A DNA stretch of 13,885 nucleotides. It comes from UBA9653 sp014859835. Lineage in GTDB: Archaea > Thermoplasmatota > Thermoplasmata > UBA10834. The position numbers and the translations under genes were made by a program. Location of the stretch: the NCBI GenBank assembly GCA_014859835.1, contig JACZKW010000076.1, forward strand, positions 1 through 13,885, read 5' to 3'. This document shows, piece after piece, positions 1 through 9,588 of this stretch. Below the pieces are notes generated by a model that worked only from the letters and a program-made list of their open reading frames with translations, ran no database searches and had not been told where the DNA came from. Positions within the stretch are counted from its first letter, which is position 1. Every line of letters begins with the position of its first letter.

Positions 1-5
1 CGTAC

Positions 6-509
6 ATGGATTTCTGTCCCAAATGCGCAGTCTCATTGAAACGTCCGGGTCAGTTTCACGAACCGGAACGCAAGTGTCCGAAATGCGGTAGAATCCTCGA
101 GCATGGAGCGACGGTATGCTCCGTATGCATATGGGATTCCACTGCTGCGACAGACGAGCCGCTGAAACCACGGAACGACAAACCCATTATCGTAGGGATA
201 CTGCTTTCGGCGGCGTGTATATTGGCAATTGTATCCAGCATCCGTATGCTCATACTTATGGAGGAGATCCCGGACTTGTCCTACGTCGACGTCTCTGGAT
301 TTTTGACATGCTGCGGCGTGATAATATTGTTCGGAGCGCTCTCGTGCTTCTTCGGAGCGATACTGTCTTTCAGAAGGTCAAGATATTCCGTAGTTGTCCT
401 CGCGGCTGCGTTCGGCATGCTGGGATTGGGCCCGTTCTACCTCGCGTCTTTGTTGAGTCTGATCGCGATGATCATCGCAGCGGTCTCGAAGGATGATTAC
501 AAACCCTGA
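6..509 (+). CDS. Zinc-ribbon multi-pass membrane protein, function unknown
   Basis: The 167-residue product begins with three CxxC pairs (Cys4/7, Cys24/27, Cys38/41). Two of them can form a zinc ribbon, and the third pair is extra or part of a second half-site. A short polar linker (about 45-58) leads to three or four hydrophobic segments, at roughly 59-83, 97-120 and 126-160 (the last long enough for two). It is therefore likely a membrane protein with a cytoplasmic metal-binding head. Small zinc-ribbon membrane proteins of this plan are common in archaea and mostly uncharacterised. The ATG lies five bases into the window, so its promoter and ribosome-binding site cannot be seen. It converges on the 23S gene. 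No specific function can be assigned. Confidence 0.75.
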   Translation: MDFCPKCAVSLKRPGQFHEPERKCPKCGRILEHGATVCSVCIWDSTAATDEPLKPRNDKPIIVGILLSAACILAIVSSIRMLILMEEIPDLSYVDVSGFLTCCGVIILFGALSCFFGAILSFRRSRYSVVVLAAAFGMLGLGPFYLASLLSLIAMIIAAVSKDDYKP

Positions 510-592
510 ATGATGCAACAATCATCTCTGACCGATAGGGCTCACGCTAACTCATTGAAAAATGATAAGCTTGGAAGGAAACAGCAGATATC

Positions 593-623
593 TCATGTGC
601 AACCCGTATAACGGCTGAGCCGA
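593..623 (-). other. 3' strand of the pre-23S processing stem (BHB-like)
   Basis: In RNA sense this strand reads UCGGCUCAGC, CGUU, AUAC, then GGGUUGCACA. Its two ends pair with the matching segment at 4282-4312: a perfect 10-bp helix and another 10-bp helix with one U-G pair. Between them a 4-bp helix (GUGU/AUAC) is flanked by opposed 4-nt bulges (GGAC and CGUU). This is close to the archaeal bulge-helix-bulge, which usually has 3-nt bulges and is cut by the tRNA splicing endonuclease to release pre-23S. The pairing is seen; the cleavage is inferred. Confidence 0.7.
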
Positions 624-1593
624 AATTGCTAAACCAACATGCGTATAAGCGGCTACAACTTTTAGTGGCTGCGGGCTGAATACCTCGGCGGACCTTGGTA
701 CTTACACCCCAGCTCTATCAACGCCATCATGTAATGGCGGTTGTAAGATGCCTCGTTTTCGGGGTGACTTCAAGCTTAGATGCTTTCAGCTTTTATTCAC
801 TATCGCGTGGCTGCTCAGCATTGCCTTGCCAGACAACTGATAGACTAGAGGCGACGAATCCTCGTTCCTCTCGTACTAAAGGATCCTTCCCGTCAGGCAT
901 CAAAACACTTCCAGCAAAAAGCAACAAACCTGTCTCACGACGGTCTGAACCCAGTTCACGATCCCTTTTAATGGGCGAACAACCCCACCCTTGGCAGCTG
1001 CTGCACCACCAGGATAGGAAGAACCGACGGCGAAGTAGCAAGCCTCCAGGTCGATATGAACTCTTGCTGGAGACGACTCAGTTATCCCCGGGGTAACTTC
1101 TCTGTAATCACTGACCCCCACTAGTGAGGTACAGTGGTTCGCTAGGCCCTGATTTCTCATCGTGGATCATTGTTGGGCTGATCCACGTCAAGCCGGCTTT
1201 TGCCCTTGCACTCTTCGATAGATTTCTGACCTATCTGAGCCGACCTTAGGGCGCCCTTGTTATCTTTTCGAGGGCGTGGCGCCCCACCCAAACTGCCCAC
1301 CTACCGGTGTCCATCCGAGGATGTAAGTGGTACGAGTTCAAAAGAGCGGTGTTTCATCGTCGACTCGGAACTGACCTAGCGGTCAGCCCTGGTAACGTCT
1401 CCCGCCTACACTACACAATTGGACTCATATCACAACGACAGGTTGCAGTAAAGCTCCACGGGGTCTTCGCTTTCAGCTGGAAATTGACGGACTGTGCGCC
1501 GTCATGTAGGTTTCACCGGCCTCGACGCGGGGACAGTAGAGCTCTCGTTGGGCCTTCATGCAAGTCGCCAATTAAGCGACAAGGTATTACGCT

Positions 1594-2297
<704 letters not shown>

Positions 2298-4281
2298 ACC
2301 TTAAGAAGGTCATAGTTACCCCCGCCGTTTAACGGTCCTTTGCTCCCTTGTAAAGGAGTTTCAGATACCGTCACTGGGCAGGATTCAGCGGCAATACACA
2401 TCCTTTCGGACTAGCTGCCACCTATGTTTTGGTTAAACAGTCGGGGCTCCCTTGCCACTGCGACCAGCTCATCACTGAGCTGGCACCGCTTCTCCCTAAG
2501 TTACGCGGCTAATTTGCCGAGTTCCCTCGCGTCAATTAACGCCGACAGGCCTTAGACTTCTCATCCAGGGGCACCTGTGTCGGATCTTGGTACGAACACT
2601 CCAGTTGTTTAACACATCCCTTTTCACGGACACCCGGGATAGGCTGAAGAGGGCCTTCGCCCTCCTACTCGTGATTTCGCCCGGTTCTCACCATTACGGT
2701 TCTCCCCAGGCATATACACTTGAACAGATTGGCGCTCCTGCTCAGCTTACCCAGATGTGTCAGGATGTGTGCAGAGACTGGAGCGGTGCAGGAATATTAA
2801 CCTGCTTACCCTTTCGATGTTCTCGGTTAAGGAACACCTTAGGATCGACTAACCCTCGACTGACGAACATTGTCGAGGAACCCTTGCCCCTACGGCCGAG
2901 CGGATTCTCACCGCTCTTTGCTGCTACTCCCACCAGGATCCTCATTCGAATGCGGTCCATTCGACCTCACGGCCGAACTTCTATCCGCACACGACGCCCC
3001 CCTACCAGATTACCTTTCGGTACTCTCAAGTATCGGTGACTGACTTAGCCCCGTCCATTTTCAGGGCCCTTGATCTTGACCGGTGAGCTGTTACGCTATC
3101 TTTAAATGATGGCTGCTTCTAAGCCCACATCCCGGTTGTCTCTGACTAAGGACTCCTTTTGCCCGTTCACACTTAGTCAATACTTAGGGACCTTAACTTG
3201 AGGCTGGGTTGTTCCCCTTTCGCATACGGGGCTTACCCCTCATATGCTCACTCCTGGAGTCTACGGTGACGACAGGTTCGGAGTTTGGCAGGACACCGAG
3301 GGATTTCTCCCCCTAAATGTCCAATCGGTCGCTCTACCCCATCGTCCGCCTCGTCCAAGATCTACCTGCGAGTAGTTTCGGGGGGAACCAGCTATGTCCA
3401 GTTTAGATTGGCCTTTCACCCCTAGACGCAGATCATCCCAGTGATTTGCACCTCAACACGGGTTCGGTCCTCCACCCAGGTTTCCCTGGGCTTCAACCTA
3501 TCCACGCCTAGATCAACTGGCTTCGGGTCTCTCACCGATGACTACAGGCGAGCCCACCTCGTCCCTGGCCCTTGCGGGTTGCGGACTTGTCGGTTTCCCT
3601 TCGGCTGCTTGGATTATCCAATTAGCCTCGCCATCGATCCGAACTCCCTGGCCCGTTATTCGAAACGGATAATACGACATCGGTCCACTCTTGCGAGTTT
3701 CGTCCCTTGCATGCCGTATATTACTGTCACTATCTGGTTTCAGGCTCTTTGCACCTCCCGTTAAGGGTACTTTTCAGCTTTCGCTCACGCTACTACTGCA
3801 CTATCGGTCTCGGGTCGTATTTAGGGTTGGAAGCCAGTGGCTCCCAGATTCACGCGCAATATCCAATGCGCACTACTCAAGGACACCCGGAATCATCTTT
3901 CCAGCTTATCTCTACAGGGCTGTTACCCTCTACGGCGCTCCATTCCAGGAGACTTCGAGTTGACTGGTTAAGATGTACCCGGGGCCTACAACACCACATC
4001 TCCGGCCTATTTCTAGGCAGGATTCAGTTTGCCCTATGCCGCGTTCGATCGCCTTTAATAACGGCATCTCGGTTGATTTCTTTTCCTCGGGGTACTAAGA
4101 TGCTTCAATCCCCCCGGTTCCCTATCCTCACGGATTGCTCCAAAGAGCAGGAAGTCCCATTCGGTCATCGCCGGATCAATAGCTCCTTGCGCTTACCCGG
4201 CGCTTATCGCAGCTTGGCACGACCTTCTTCGGCGCCCGAACCGAGCCATTCCCCAGACAGTTTAGCTAGCCGCTATGCTTG

Positions 4282-4312
4282 TCGGCTCAGCACACGTCCG
4301 GATTGCACATGA
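4282..4312 (-). other. 5' strand of the pre-23S processing stem (BHB-like)
   Basis: In RNA sense: UGUGCAAUCC, GGAC bulge, GUGU, then GCUGAGCCGA directly before the 23S 5' region. It pairs with 593-623 beyond the 3' end of the gene, more than 3.6 kb away. The two complementary arms enclosing the rRNA are what archaeal pre-23S transcripts use for excision. Confidence 0.7.
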
Positions 4313-4481
4313 TCGGTATTCACCGGGGCCCGCGAGTCCTTCCGTCCCGCTACCCCTCAACCATCTTCCCCGGTCCATAAATGGCCGAGTGCACGTTTCC
4401 CAATCCATACGCAAGACGACGATTCCATACTATGAAATTGTGCCTTGCCATGGCCTGGGGTATCCCGCTATGTTTGGTCCT

Positions 4482-4491
4482 GTATAAAAGC
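4482..4491 (-). promoter_or_regulatory. Likely TATA box of the 23S rRNA promoter
   Basis: On the minus strand this reads GCTTTTATAC, a good archaeal TATA box. Transcription starting about 25 bases on (near 4460) would give a leader of roughly 185 nt before mature 23S, containing the processing stem. Read on the other strand it is also TATA-like, so its direction is inferred from the neighbouring rRNA. Confidence 0.5.
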
Positions 4492-4551
4492 GTTGCCGTG
4501 CCTGTTTGAAACCCCATAAATTGGCGATGGAAGAAGGGCGGTGTCGATGGC

Positions 4552-4599
4552 GCAACTGGGCCGCAGTCCGAACACCGAAATGTTGATTTGTCCAGTTGC
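4552..4599. repeat. 8-bp perfect inverted repeat with nested hairpin upstream of the membrane-protein gene
   Basis: GCAACTGG (4552-4559) and CCAGTTGC (4592-4599) are exact inverted copies 32 bases apart. Inside is a second small inverted repeat, AACA-CCGAAA-TGTT (4571-4584). The heptamer ATGGCGC also occurs twice, at 4547 and 4602. It lies just before the Shine-Dalgarno of the gene at 4630, so it could be an mRNA leader hairpin or an operator. Confidence 0.5.
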
Positions 4600-4629
4600 T
4601 CATGGCGCATTAGGATGGGGTGAGATTTA

Positions 4630-5379
4630 TTGACTTCTGAACAACCAGAGACCCGCGCAGAGGATGTGTTGGACGCTCCTGAAGAGACCATCGGTTCTGA
4701 GCCCACAACCGCGCCTTCCACTGATGCTGGCACCGTACAGGCAGACACTACATCGGCCCAGGGCGAAGAATGGATGGAAGAATATGAGGCAGAGAAGAAG
4801 ACGAAGAAGCCGAGGGGGAAGATACCTCATCTCCTTGGCATAAGCATCGCTGTCGCAATCGTGCTCATGCTAGTCATCTGGACGTTGCTGAGCCCACATG
4901 TCCTCCCTACGTCTGGGGAGACTTACCTGCGTTCGCCGACTTACGCAAACCTTGGGAACTACAGCGGGGATTTGGACATCAGATGGCTGTTGAACGCAGT
5001 CCATGTCGCAGACACCACCTGGGGCGTTTCGATAGCTGGCAGTCCACAGGTATCATCAGGGGATGTCGTGACATTCAATGTGCTAATCACCAAAGTGAAC
5101 GAGGAGATGAAGAACCCGTGGTTTGTCGGGACCTCCATAAAGGTGAAGGATGCGGCGATGTTCACCGAGGACGGCACGCAAGTCGGAACGATGGTCGGCC
5201 GGTCGAGCGAAAGGTTCGGAACCATCGCGGAGATAGAGGCAACATTCGATTCGCCCGGGAATTACACATGTTACGTATACACGGAGATCACAATATACGG
5301 CAAGATGCTGGTCGGCTATGTCCCGGTGAAGGTCCTGCGCATGACCGCCTACCTGGACGCGGACATGATCGTCACTTAG
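4630..5379 (+). CDS. Signal-anchor membrane protein with extracytoplasmic beta-rich domain, function unknown
   Basis: The start is TTG, supported by GGGGTGA seven bases upstream; no nearer ATG fits. The 249-residue product has an acidic, Thr/Glu-rich, probably disordered N-terminus (1-55), then a lysine-rich stretch (KKTKKPRGK, about 56-64). One strong transmembrane segment follows (about 68-92). A soluble C-terminal part of about 155 residues has alternating polar and hydrophobic segments and phrases such as SSGDVVTFNVLI and SPGNYTCYVYTEI, suggesting an Ig-like beta sandwich outside the cell. The positive residues before the helix fit a cytoplasmic N-terminus. It is divergent from the 23S gene. 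No family is recognised. Confidence 0.75.
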   Translation: MTSEQPETRAEDVLDAPEETIGSEPTTAPSTDAGTVQADTTSAQGEEWMEEYEAEKKTKKPRGKIPHLLGISIAVAIVLMLVIWTLLSPHVLPTSGETYLRSPTYANLGNYSGDLDIRWLLNAVHVADTTWGVSIAGSPQVSSGDVVTFNVLITKVNEEMKNPWFVGTSIKVKDAAMFTEDGTQVGTMVGRSSERFGTIAEIEATFDSPGNYTCYVYTEITIYGKMLVGYVPVKVLRMTAYLDADMIVT

Positions 5380-5410
5380 GGACGCGTCACGCTCATCATA
5401 CATTGATAGT

Positions 5411-5420
5411 TGATATATAG
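5411..5420 (+). promoter_or_regulatory. TATA box for the histidine phosphatase gene
   Basis: TGATATATAG is centred about 23 bases before the ATG at 5438, the spacing expected for a leaderless archaeal transcript. No Shine-Dalgarno precedes that ATG. Confidence 0.55.
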
Positions 5421-5437
5421 GGTAGCGGGCATCAGAC

Positions 5438-6088
5438 ATGATGGCCATGACGCTGGAACTCATACTCATCCGGCACGGCGAGACCGAATGGAATAAGGAC
5501 AGGGTCTTCCGAGGGCAGATGGACATGCGATTGAACGCCACGGGCATAGCCCAGGCGGATGTGGTCTCATATCTGCTGAAGGACAAAATCTTCGATGCGA
5601 TATATACGAGCCCGTTGAAACGCGCGGTCGTGACAGCTCGCAGGATCGCAAAACCCCATGGCATCGAGATACGGGAGAGCCCAGGTCTGTCCGACATGCA
5701 CTTCGGTCTATGGCAGGGCCTGACCGAGGTCCAGGTGAAGGAGAGATTTTCCTCGGCCTACAGGAAATGGAATACCAACCCGGCCTGGATGAAGGTTCCT
5801 GGAGGGGAGACCACCAGGAAGGCCTGGAAGAGGATAAACAGTCAGCTGAGGGAGATCCTGTTCATGCACGGCACAGGGACCGTGGTCATCGTGTCTCACA
5901 GGGTACCTCTGAAGATGATGACCGCATACCTCCTCAAGATGACGAGGGGTGAAATAACGAAGATAAAGCACGACCCCTGCGCGATATCGATCTTCGATGT
6001 GCCGGACAGATACAATATCAAGGCGATAACTCTGAACGATTCCAGCCACCTGAAGATGCTGGACCTGCCACCAGCCGAAGACTTCTGA
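5438..6088 (+). CDS. Histidine phosphatase (phosphoglycerate mutase-like) family protein
   Basis: The branch-1 histidine phosphatase signature is clear: ILIRHGETEWN with the phospho-accepting His13 in the RHGE motif, Arg62 in TSPLKRA, and the second catalytic-pocket histidine at His154 (VSHR). The family removes phosphate from small metabolites or proteins, or acts as a cofactor-dependent mutase; the substrate cannot be told from sequence. The segment that usually reads LxExxFGxWEG is LSDMHFGLWQG, and the usual SHG is SHR, so it is not a standard glycolytic mutase. The 216-residue length is typical. ATG codons at 5438, 5441 and 5450 are all possible; 5438 fits the upstream TATA spacing. It converges on the HAD gene with an 8-base gap. 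Confidence 0.88.
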   Translation: MMAMTLELILIRHGETEWNKDRVFRGQMDMRLNATGIAQADVVSYLLKDKIFDAIYTSPLKRAVVTARRIAKPHGIEIRESPGLSDMHFGLWQGLTEVQVKERFSSAYRKWNTNPAWMKVPGGETTRKAWKRINSQLREILFMHGTGTVVIVSHRVPLKMMTAYLLKMTRGEITKIKHDPCAISIFDVPDRYNIKAITLNDSSHLKMLDLPPAEDF

Positions 6089-6096
6089 AGGCCGCC

Positions 6097-6795
6097 TCAG
6101 AGATATCTCGCTAGTGAATCCAGGCTACTTATGCGCAGGTATTGTGAATCCGGGAACGCCTCGTTTCTATCGACCAGGATGGCCTTCATGCCCGCGCCGA
6201 TCGCACCCACCATGTCGATGGATGGTCTGTCGCCCAGGAAGAGAGACCTGTGCGCCCTGGTCTCCGCCATATCGAGCGCGATCTCGAATATCCTCTTGTC
6301 CGGTTTCCTCACGCCGACCTCGTCGGATATCACTATGAGATCGAAGTATTTCTCCATGTCCAGGTTGGCAAGCACCCTTCTTGCGAGTTCGGTCGCATTG
6401 GATATGAGGCCTACCACGAAACCCCTCGTCTTGGTTGCGATGAGCGTCGGTATCGCGTCCGGGTAGGGCACCCAGCTCTCGACCTTCATCGCATGGGTCT
6501 CGAACTCCTTGGACATGTCCCTCGAGAAAGTCTCCAGGTCAATAACCGACCTGATCTCTTCCAGCACTATCCTGTCGTAATCGTTCTGGAACGATGACTC
6601 GTCCTTTCCGTGCAGCTTCGAGAACGCGAGATCGGTGACTCGTTCTGCCTTGCGCATGGCGGAGATCAGCCTGGCATCATCGACATCCTCGCCATTGGAC
6701 GAGAGCACCCTCGAGATCAGCTCCTTGTGGGTGGGATTGAGGTCCCATAGGACCCCCCCAGCATCGAACATGACTGCGTCGAACTCTTCAGTCAT
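6097..6795 (-). CDS. HAD-superfamily hydrolase
   Basis: Haloacid dehalogenase-fold motifs appear in order. Motif I is FDAGGVL with nucleophile Asp11. Motif II is LISNAT (Ser132). Motif III is VRKPD (Lys164). Motif IV is FLGDRPSID (Asp189, Asp194). A helical cap fills about residues 18-105. The second motif-I aspartate, the usual acid/base of phosphatases, is replaced by Gly13, as in other GGVL- and GNVI-type members. The reaction is probably phosphate-ester hydrolysis, with substrate unknown. It lies 55 bases downstream of sucD on the same strand and could be co-transcribed, although TTACATAC near 6820 might be its own TATA box. Confidence 0.87.
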   Translation of the reverse strand: MTEEFDAVMFDAGGVLWDLNPTHKELISRVLSSNGEDVDDARLISAMRKAERVTDLAFSKLHGKDESSFQNDYDRIVLEEIRSVIDLETFSRDMSKEFETHAMKVESWVPYPDAIPTLIATKTRGFVVGLISNATELARRVLANLDMEKYFDLIVISDEVGVRKPDKRIFEIALDMAETRAHRSLFLGDRPSIDMVGAIGAGMKAILVDRNEAFPDSQYLRISSLDSLARYL

Positions 6796-6850
6796 GGCGC
6801 TCTCAAGGGCGTCCCATCGTATGTAATGGTGTTGCCCGCGGAACCTGAGT

Positions 6851-7708
6851 TCATCTGATCAGTTCCGGCACATCCGTCGGGATCCTGGCGACTTTCACAC
6901 CGGCGGCTTCGAGTGCGGTTATCTTGCTCTCCGCGGTACCTCTGCCTCTCGCGATAATCGCGCCTGCATGTCCCATCCTCTTGCCAGGAGGCGCAGTCCT
7001 TCCAGCGATGTATGCGACCACGGGCTTGGTCACGTTCGTCTTGATGAACTCCGCGGCCTCCTCCTCGGCCGTACCTCCGATCTCGCCGACCATCACGATC
7101 TTCCTGGTCAACGGGTCGTCCTGGAACTTTGCCAGCACATCCACGAAGTTCGTTCCCGGGACCCTGTCCCCTCCGATGCCGACACAGGTCGATTGCCCGA
7201 TGCCTTGCTCGGTCATCGCGTTGACGATCTCGTATGTCAATGTGCCGGATCTGGAGACCACGCCCACGTCTCCCTTCATGAATATCTTGCTGGGCAGGAT
7301 GCCCACTTTCCCAAGCCCAGGCGATGCCAGGCCTGGGCAGTTGGGCCCTATCAGTACGGCGCCCCTGCTCCTTGCTACTGCAACGAAATGCATTGCGTCG
7401 TGGACAGGCACATGTTCCGTCACCGCGACGATGGTCTTGATGCCAGCGTCGATCGCCTCCATTACGGAGTCGCGGGTGAAAGGCGCGGGGACGAATATAC
7501 AGGAAGTGTTCGCTCCCGTCTTGGCGACCGCCTCAGCGACCGAGTTGAAGACAGGTATGTCGTTCACCGTCTGGCCTGCCTTTCCCGGGGTGACGCCTGC
7601 GACCACCTTCGTTCCGAAATCCTTCATCGCCTTCGAGTGATAAGTCCCCTGGTAGCCAGTTATGCCCTGTACTACCACCGTTGTGTTGGAATCTACAATG
7701 ACTGCCAT
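6851..7708 (-). CDS. sucD: Succinyl-CoA synthetase (ligase), alpha subunit
   Basis: With the beta subunit it interconverts succinyl-CoA plus NDP and phosphate with succinate, CoA and NTP, the substrate-level phosphorylation step of the citric acid cycle, in the cytoplasm. The 285-residue protein has the N-terminal Rossmann CoA-binding part (VQGITGYQGTYHSKAM, residues 13-28), the IGPNCPG and SRSGTLTYE motifs, and the phosphorylated histidine His247 in KRMGHAGAI, matching His246 of the E. coli enzyme. Length is normal. The ATG follows the sucC stop after a 4-base gap, and its Shine-Dalgarno (GAGGTGA) overlaps the sucC stop codon, so translational coupling is likely. ADP versus GDP use cannot be told. 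Confidence 0.96.
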   Translation of the reverse strand: MAVIVDSNTTVVVQGITGYQGTYHSKAMKDFGTKVVAGVTPGKAGQTVNDIPVFNSVAEAVAKTGANTSCIFVPAPFTRDSVMEAIDAGIKTIVAVTEHVPVHDAMHFVAVARSRGAVLIGPNCPGLASPGLGKVGILPSKIFMKGDVGVVSRSGTLTYEIVNAMTEQGIGQSTCVGIGGDRVPGTNFVDVLAKFQDDPLTRKIVMVGEIGGTAEEEAAEFIKTNVTKPVVAYIAGRTAPPGKRMGHAGAIIARGRGTAESKITALEAAGVKVARIPTDVPELIR

Positions 7709-7712
7709 AGTA

Positions 7713-8816
7713 TCACCTCAGTGACTCCTTCGAGGCCTTCTCAGCGGCCTCGCTCAGCCCAGATGCGGATATCATTCCCGCGTTACTGAGCATCTCCCTC
7801 CCCAGCTCCTCGTTCACTCCCTTGATGCGCGCGACTATGGGTACCTTGGTCTTGATGTCCTTGATCGCCTCCAGCACCCCTTTGGCGACCGTGTCGCACT
7901 TCGTGATCCCGCCGAATATGTTGAGCAGGATGACCTTCGGGTTCGCCTCGCTCATGAGCTGCATGGCCTCCCTGACCTTCTCGGGGTCGTCTGTGCCCCC
8001 GAGGTCGAGGAACACACCTGCCTTGCCCCCGAACATGTTGATGCTGTCCAATGTCGCCATCGTGAGTCCAGCCCCGTTTGCGATGACACCTATGTTTCCA
8101 TCCAATTGTACGAACGCGATGTCGAGCTTCTTCGCCTTCGCCTCCAAGGGCGTGAGGTCTTCCTCCAACTCATCGTATTCCTTGTGCCTGAACATTGCAT
8201 CGGAATCGATGGTTATCTTGGCGTCACCGGCGACGACCTTTCCGTCCTTCGTGATGACGAGTGGGTTGATCTCGACCAACTCCGCATCCTCGCTCTCGGC
8301 CAACTCATAGATCTTGGATACGATGCCCATGACCTGTGTCGCCTGCTCCTTGGGCAGCTCCAGGAAGCTGGCAACCCGCCTACCGATGAACTGCTGATAT
8401 CCCATCAGCGGGTCGATGGATAGCATGAGCAACTTGTCATCGGGGACGGATTCGATATCCATCCCGCCGCTTGCGGATGCCATCAGAAGCATGCCTCGGC
8501 GGCTTCTGTCTATCGTCATTCCCAGATACAGCTCTTTGTCGACCTCGAGCCGCTGCTCCAGGAGCACCTGCTTCGTGACGTGTCCCTTGATGTTCATGCC
8601 TAGGATCGCGGAGGCGGCCTTCTTCGCTTCGTCGACCGTCTCCGCGGGCTTTATGCCGCCCGCCTTGCCTCTTCCCCCTATCAATACCTGAGCCTTCACC
8701 ATGACGGGGCCTGGCAACGCCTTGATCTCGTCTGGCGAGGACACGACCTGTCCCATCGGGATCGGTATGCCGTGCTTCCTCATCAGCTCCTTGGCTTTGA
8801 ACTCGTACAGTTTCAT
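7713..8816 (-). CDS. sucC: Succinyl-CoA synthetase (ligase), beta subunit
   Basis: The 367-residue product has an ATP-grasp nucleotide-binding domain in the first two thirds, with VMVKAQVLIGGRGKAGGI near residues 38-55, the metal-site segments ELVEINPLVI and VVAGDAKITID, and a C-terminal flavodoxin-like CoA-ligase domain carrying NGAGLTMATLD and NIFGGITKCD. It starts with MKLYEFKAKELM, the family's usual beginning, so the ATG at 8816 is secure. It is the first gene of the sucC-sucD pair. The upstream region is shared with the divergent membrane-protein gene; CTAAATAC on the minus strand near 8855 could be its TATA box, but this is weak. Confidence 0.96.
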   Translation of the reverse strand: MKLYEFKAKELMRKHGIPIPMGQVVSSPDEIKALPGPVMVKAQVLIGGRGKAGGIKPAETVDEAKKAASAILGMNIKGHVTKQVLLEQRLEVDKELYLGMTIDRSRRGMLLMASASGGMDIESVPDDKLLMLSIDPLMGYQQFIGRRVASFLELPKEQATQVMGIVSKIYELAESEDAELVEINPLVITKDGKVVAGDAKITIDSDAMFRHKEYDELEEDLTPLEAKAKKLDIAFVQLDGNIGVIANGAGLTMATLDSINMFGGKAGVFLDLGGTDDPEKVREAMQLMSEANPKVILLNIFGGITKCDTVAKGVLEAIKDIKTKVPIVARIKGVNEELGREMLSNAGMISASGLSEAAEKASKESLR

Positions 8817-8919
8817 CTCATATCCGCCTTCACTCGTAAGCGGAAACCACCGTATTTAGCAATTATCACGAGACAGATATTCATGTTCCTATGGACGCGA
8901 TTGTGCAACCTCGTCGAAA

Positions 8920-8929
8920 GGCTTATCAG
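8920..8929 (+). promoter_or_regulatory. Probable TATA box for the two-helix membrane protein gene
   Basis: GGCTTATCAG is about 29 bases before the ATG at 8954. It supports that start over the upstream ATG at 8891, which would place this element inside the coding region. The match to consensus is modest. Confidence 0.4.
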
Positions 8930-8953
8930 ACATCCATCCAATCAACCGGCCCT

Positions 8954-9544
8954 ATGCAGCGAGATGTGAAGATTGAAACTTTAATCGCGTTGTCTGCGTT
9001 TGTGTTCGTCACTCTCGCTGTGACTATGTTCCTCGTGCCTTTCGAGGACAATAACACCAGGATATTCTTCGTGAGCCTCGCAGCGGTCCTCGTTTCGATC
9101 AATATAGCCGGGTTCTTCATGGTCTGGAGCTCCTCGCCCACCATAGTGGACGAGATATTCCTGATGACCCCGGACGGACGGCTCCTGAAACATTACACCA
9201 GGCGGCTGAGGCCCGATCAGGATGAGGACATCCTCGCGGGTATGCTCACGGCCGTGCAGAACTTCATACGCGAGAGTTTCGATGAGAGCGGTGGGCGGCT
9301 GAAGGAGATTCGTTTCGAACACTACGACATCGTGATATCCCATTCCAAGAACGTCGTCATCGCGGCGATAATCTCCACCAAGAAGCCGGAGAAGCTCAGG
9401 ATGCAGCTGACCATGGTCACTGACGACCTCGAGAAGCACTTCGGGAGCAAGCTCAAGAACTGGGCGGGCGACAAGGCCGACCTGACCGGTGTGGACATCA
9501 TAATGAAGAAGCTTCTGAGCGGTAGATATCGAAAGTCCCTCTGA
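8954..9544 (+). CDS. Membrane protein with two helices and a longin/roadblock-like cytoplasmic domain
   Basis: From the ATG at 8954 the product has 196 residues. Two hydrophobic helices (about 8-29 and 36-58) form a hairpin anchor, leaving about 135 soluble residues, probably cytoplasmic. The soluble part begins DEIFLMTPDGRLLKHYTRRL and alternates strands and helices (an acidic helix around DEDILAGMLTAVQNFIRESF, a strand with YDIVISHSKNVVIAAII, a last long helix). This order resembles roadblock/longin-type domains, which bind small GTPases. The next gene on the same strand, 44 bases on, encodes a Ras-like GTPase, which strengthens the idea. The fold is inferred from pattern only. The frame is open from 8891, adding 21 polar residues if that ATG is used; the promoter position argues against it. 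Confidence 0.75.
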   Translation: MQRDVKIETLIALSAFVFVTLAVTMFLVPFEDNNTRIFFVSLAAVLVSINIAGFFMVWSSSPTIVDEIFLMTPDGRLLKHYTRRLRPDQDEDILAGMLTAVQNFIRESFDESGGRLKEIRFEHYDIVISHSKNVVIAAIISTKKPEKLRMQLTMVTDDLEKHFGSKLKNWAGDKADLTGVDIIMKKLLSGRYRKSL

Positions 9545-9553
9545 CGATAAAAA

Positions 9554-9562
9554 GCTTTTAAG
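9554..9562 (+). promoter_or_regulatory. TATA box for the Ras-like GTPase gene
   Basis: GCTTTTAAG, in an A/T-rich run, is about 31 bases before the ATG at 9589. It suggests the GTPase has its own, near-leaderless promoter in addition to any read-through from the gene before it. Confidence 0.5.
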
Positions 9563-9588
9563 CCATCCACTGCCTATTGCGCTCCTGG

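Larger units (their letters stand above)
4276..4629. other. 354-bp divergent intergenic region: 23S leader and promoter, then 5' region of the membrane-protein gene
   Basis: The minus-strand half holds the 23S leader, including the 5' processing arm and a short hairpin CGGT-GAAT-ACCG near 4320. A near-palindrome CCATAAATGG at 4375-4384 could be a second TATA-type element. The plus-strand half has a spaced inverted repeat (4552-4599) and a Shine-Dalgarno GGGGTGA at about 4617-4623, seven bases before the TTG start of the next gene. No convincing coding sequence is seen here. Confidence 0.6.

Noticed and set aside
6114..8691. Long plus-strand frames opposite the HAD, sucD and sucC genes (for example 6968-7789)
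   Set aside because: They mirror strong minus-strand genes with intact catalytic motifs and have no protein-family features of their own.
8891..8953. Upstream ATG at 8891 as the start of the two-helix membrane protein
   Set aside because: It would put the TATA-like box at 8920-8929 inside the coding region and add a polar stretch not needed by the fold. Not excluded.
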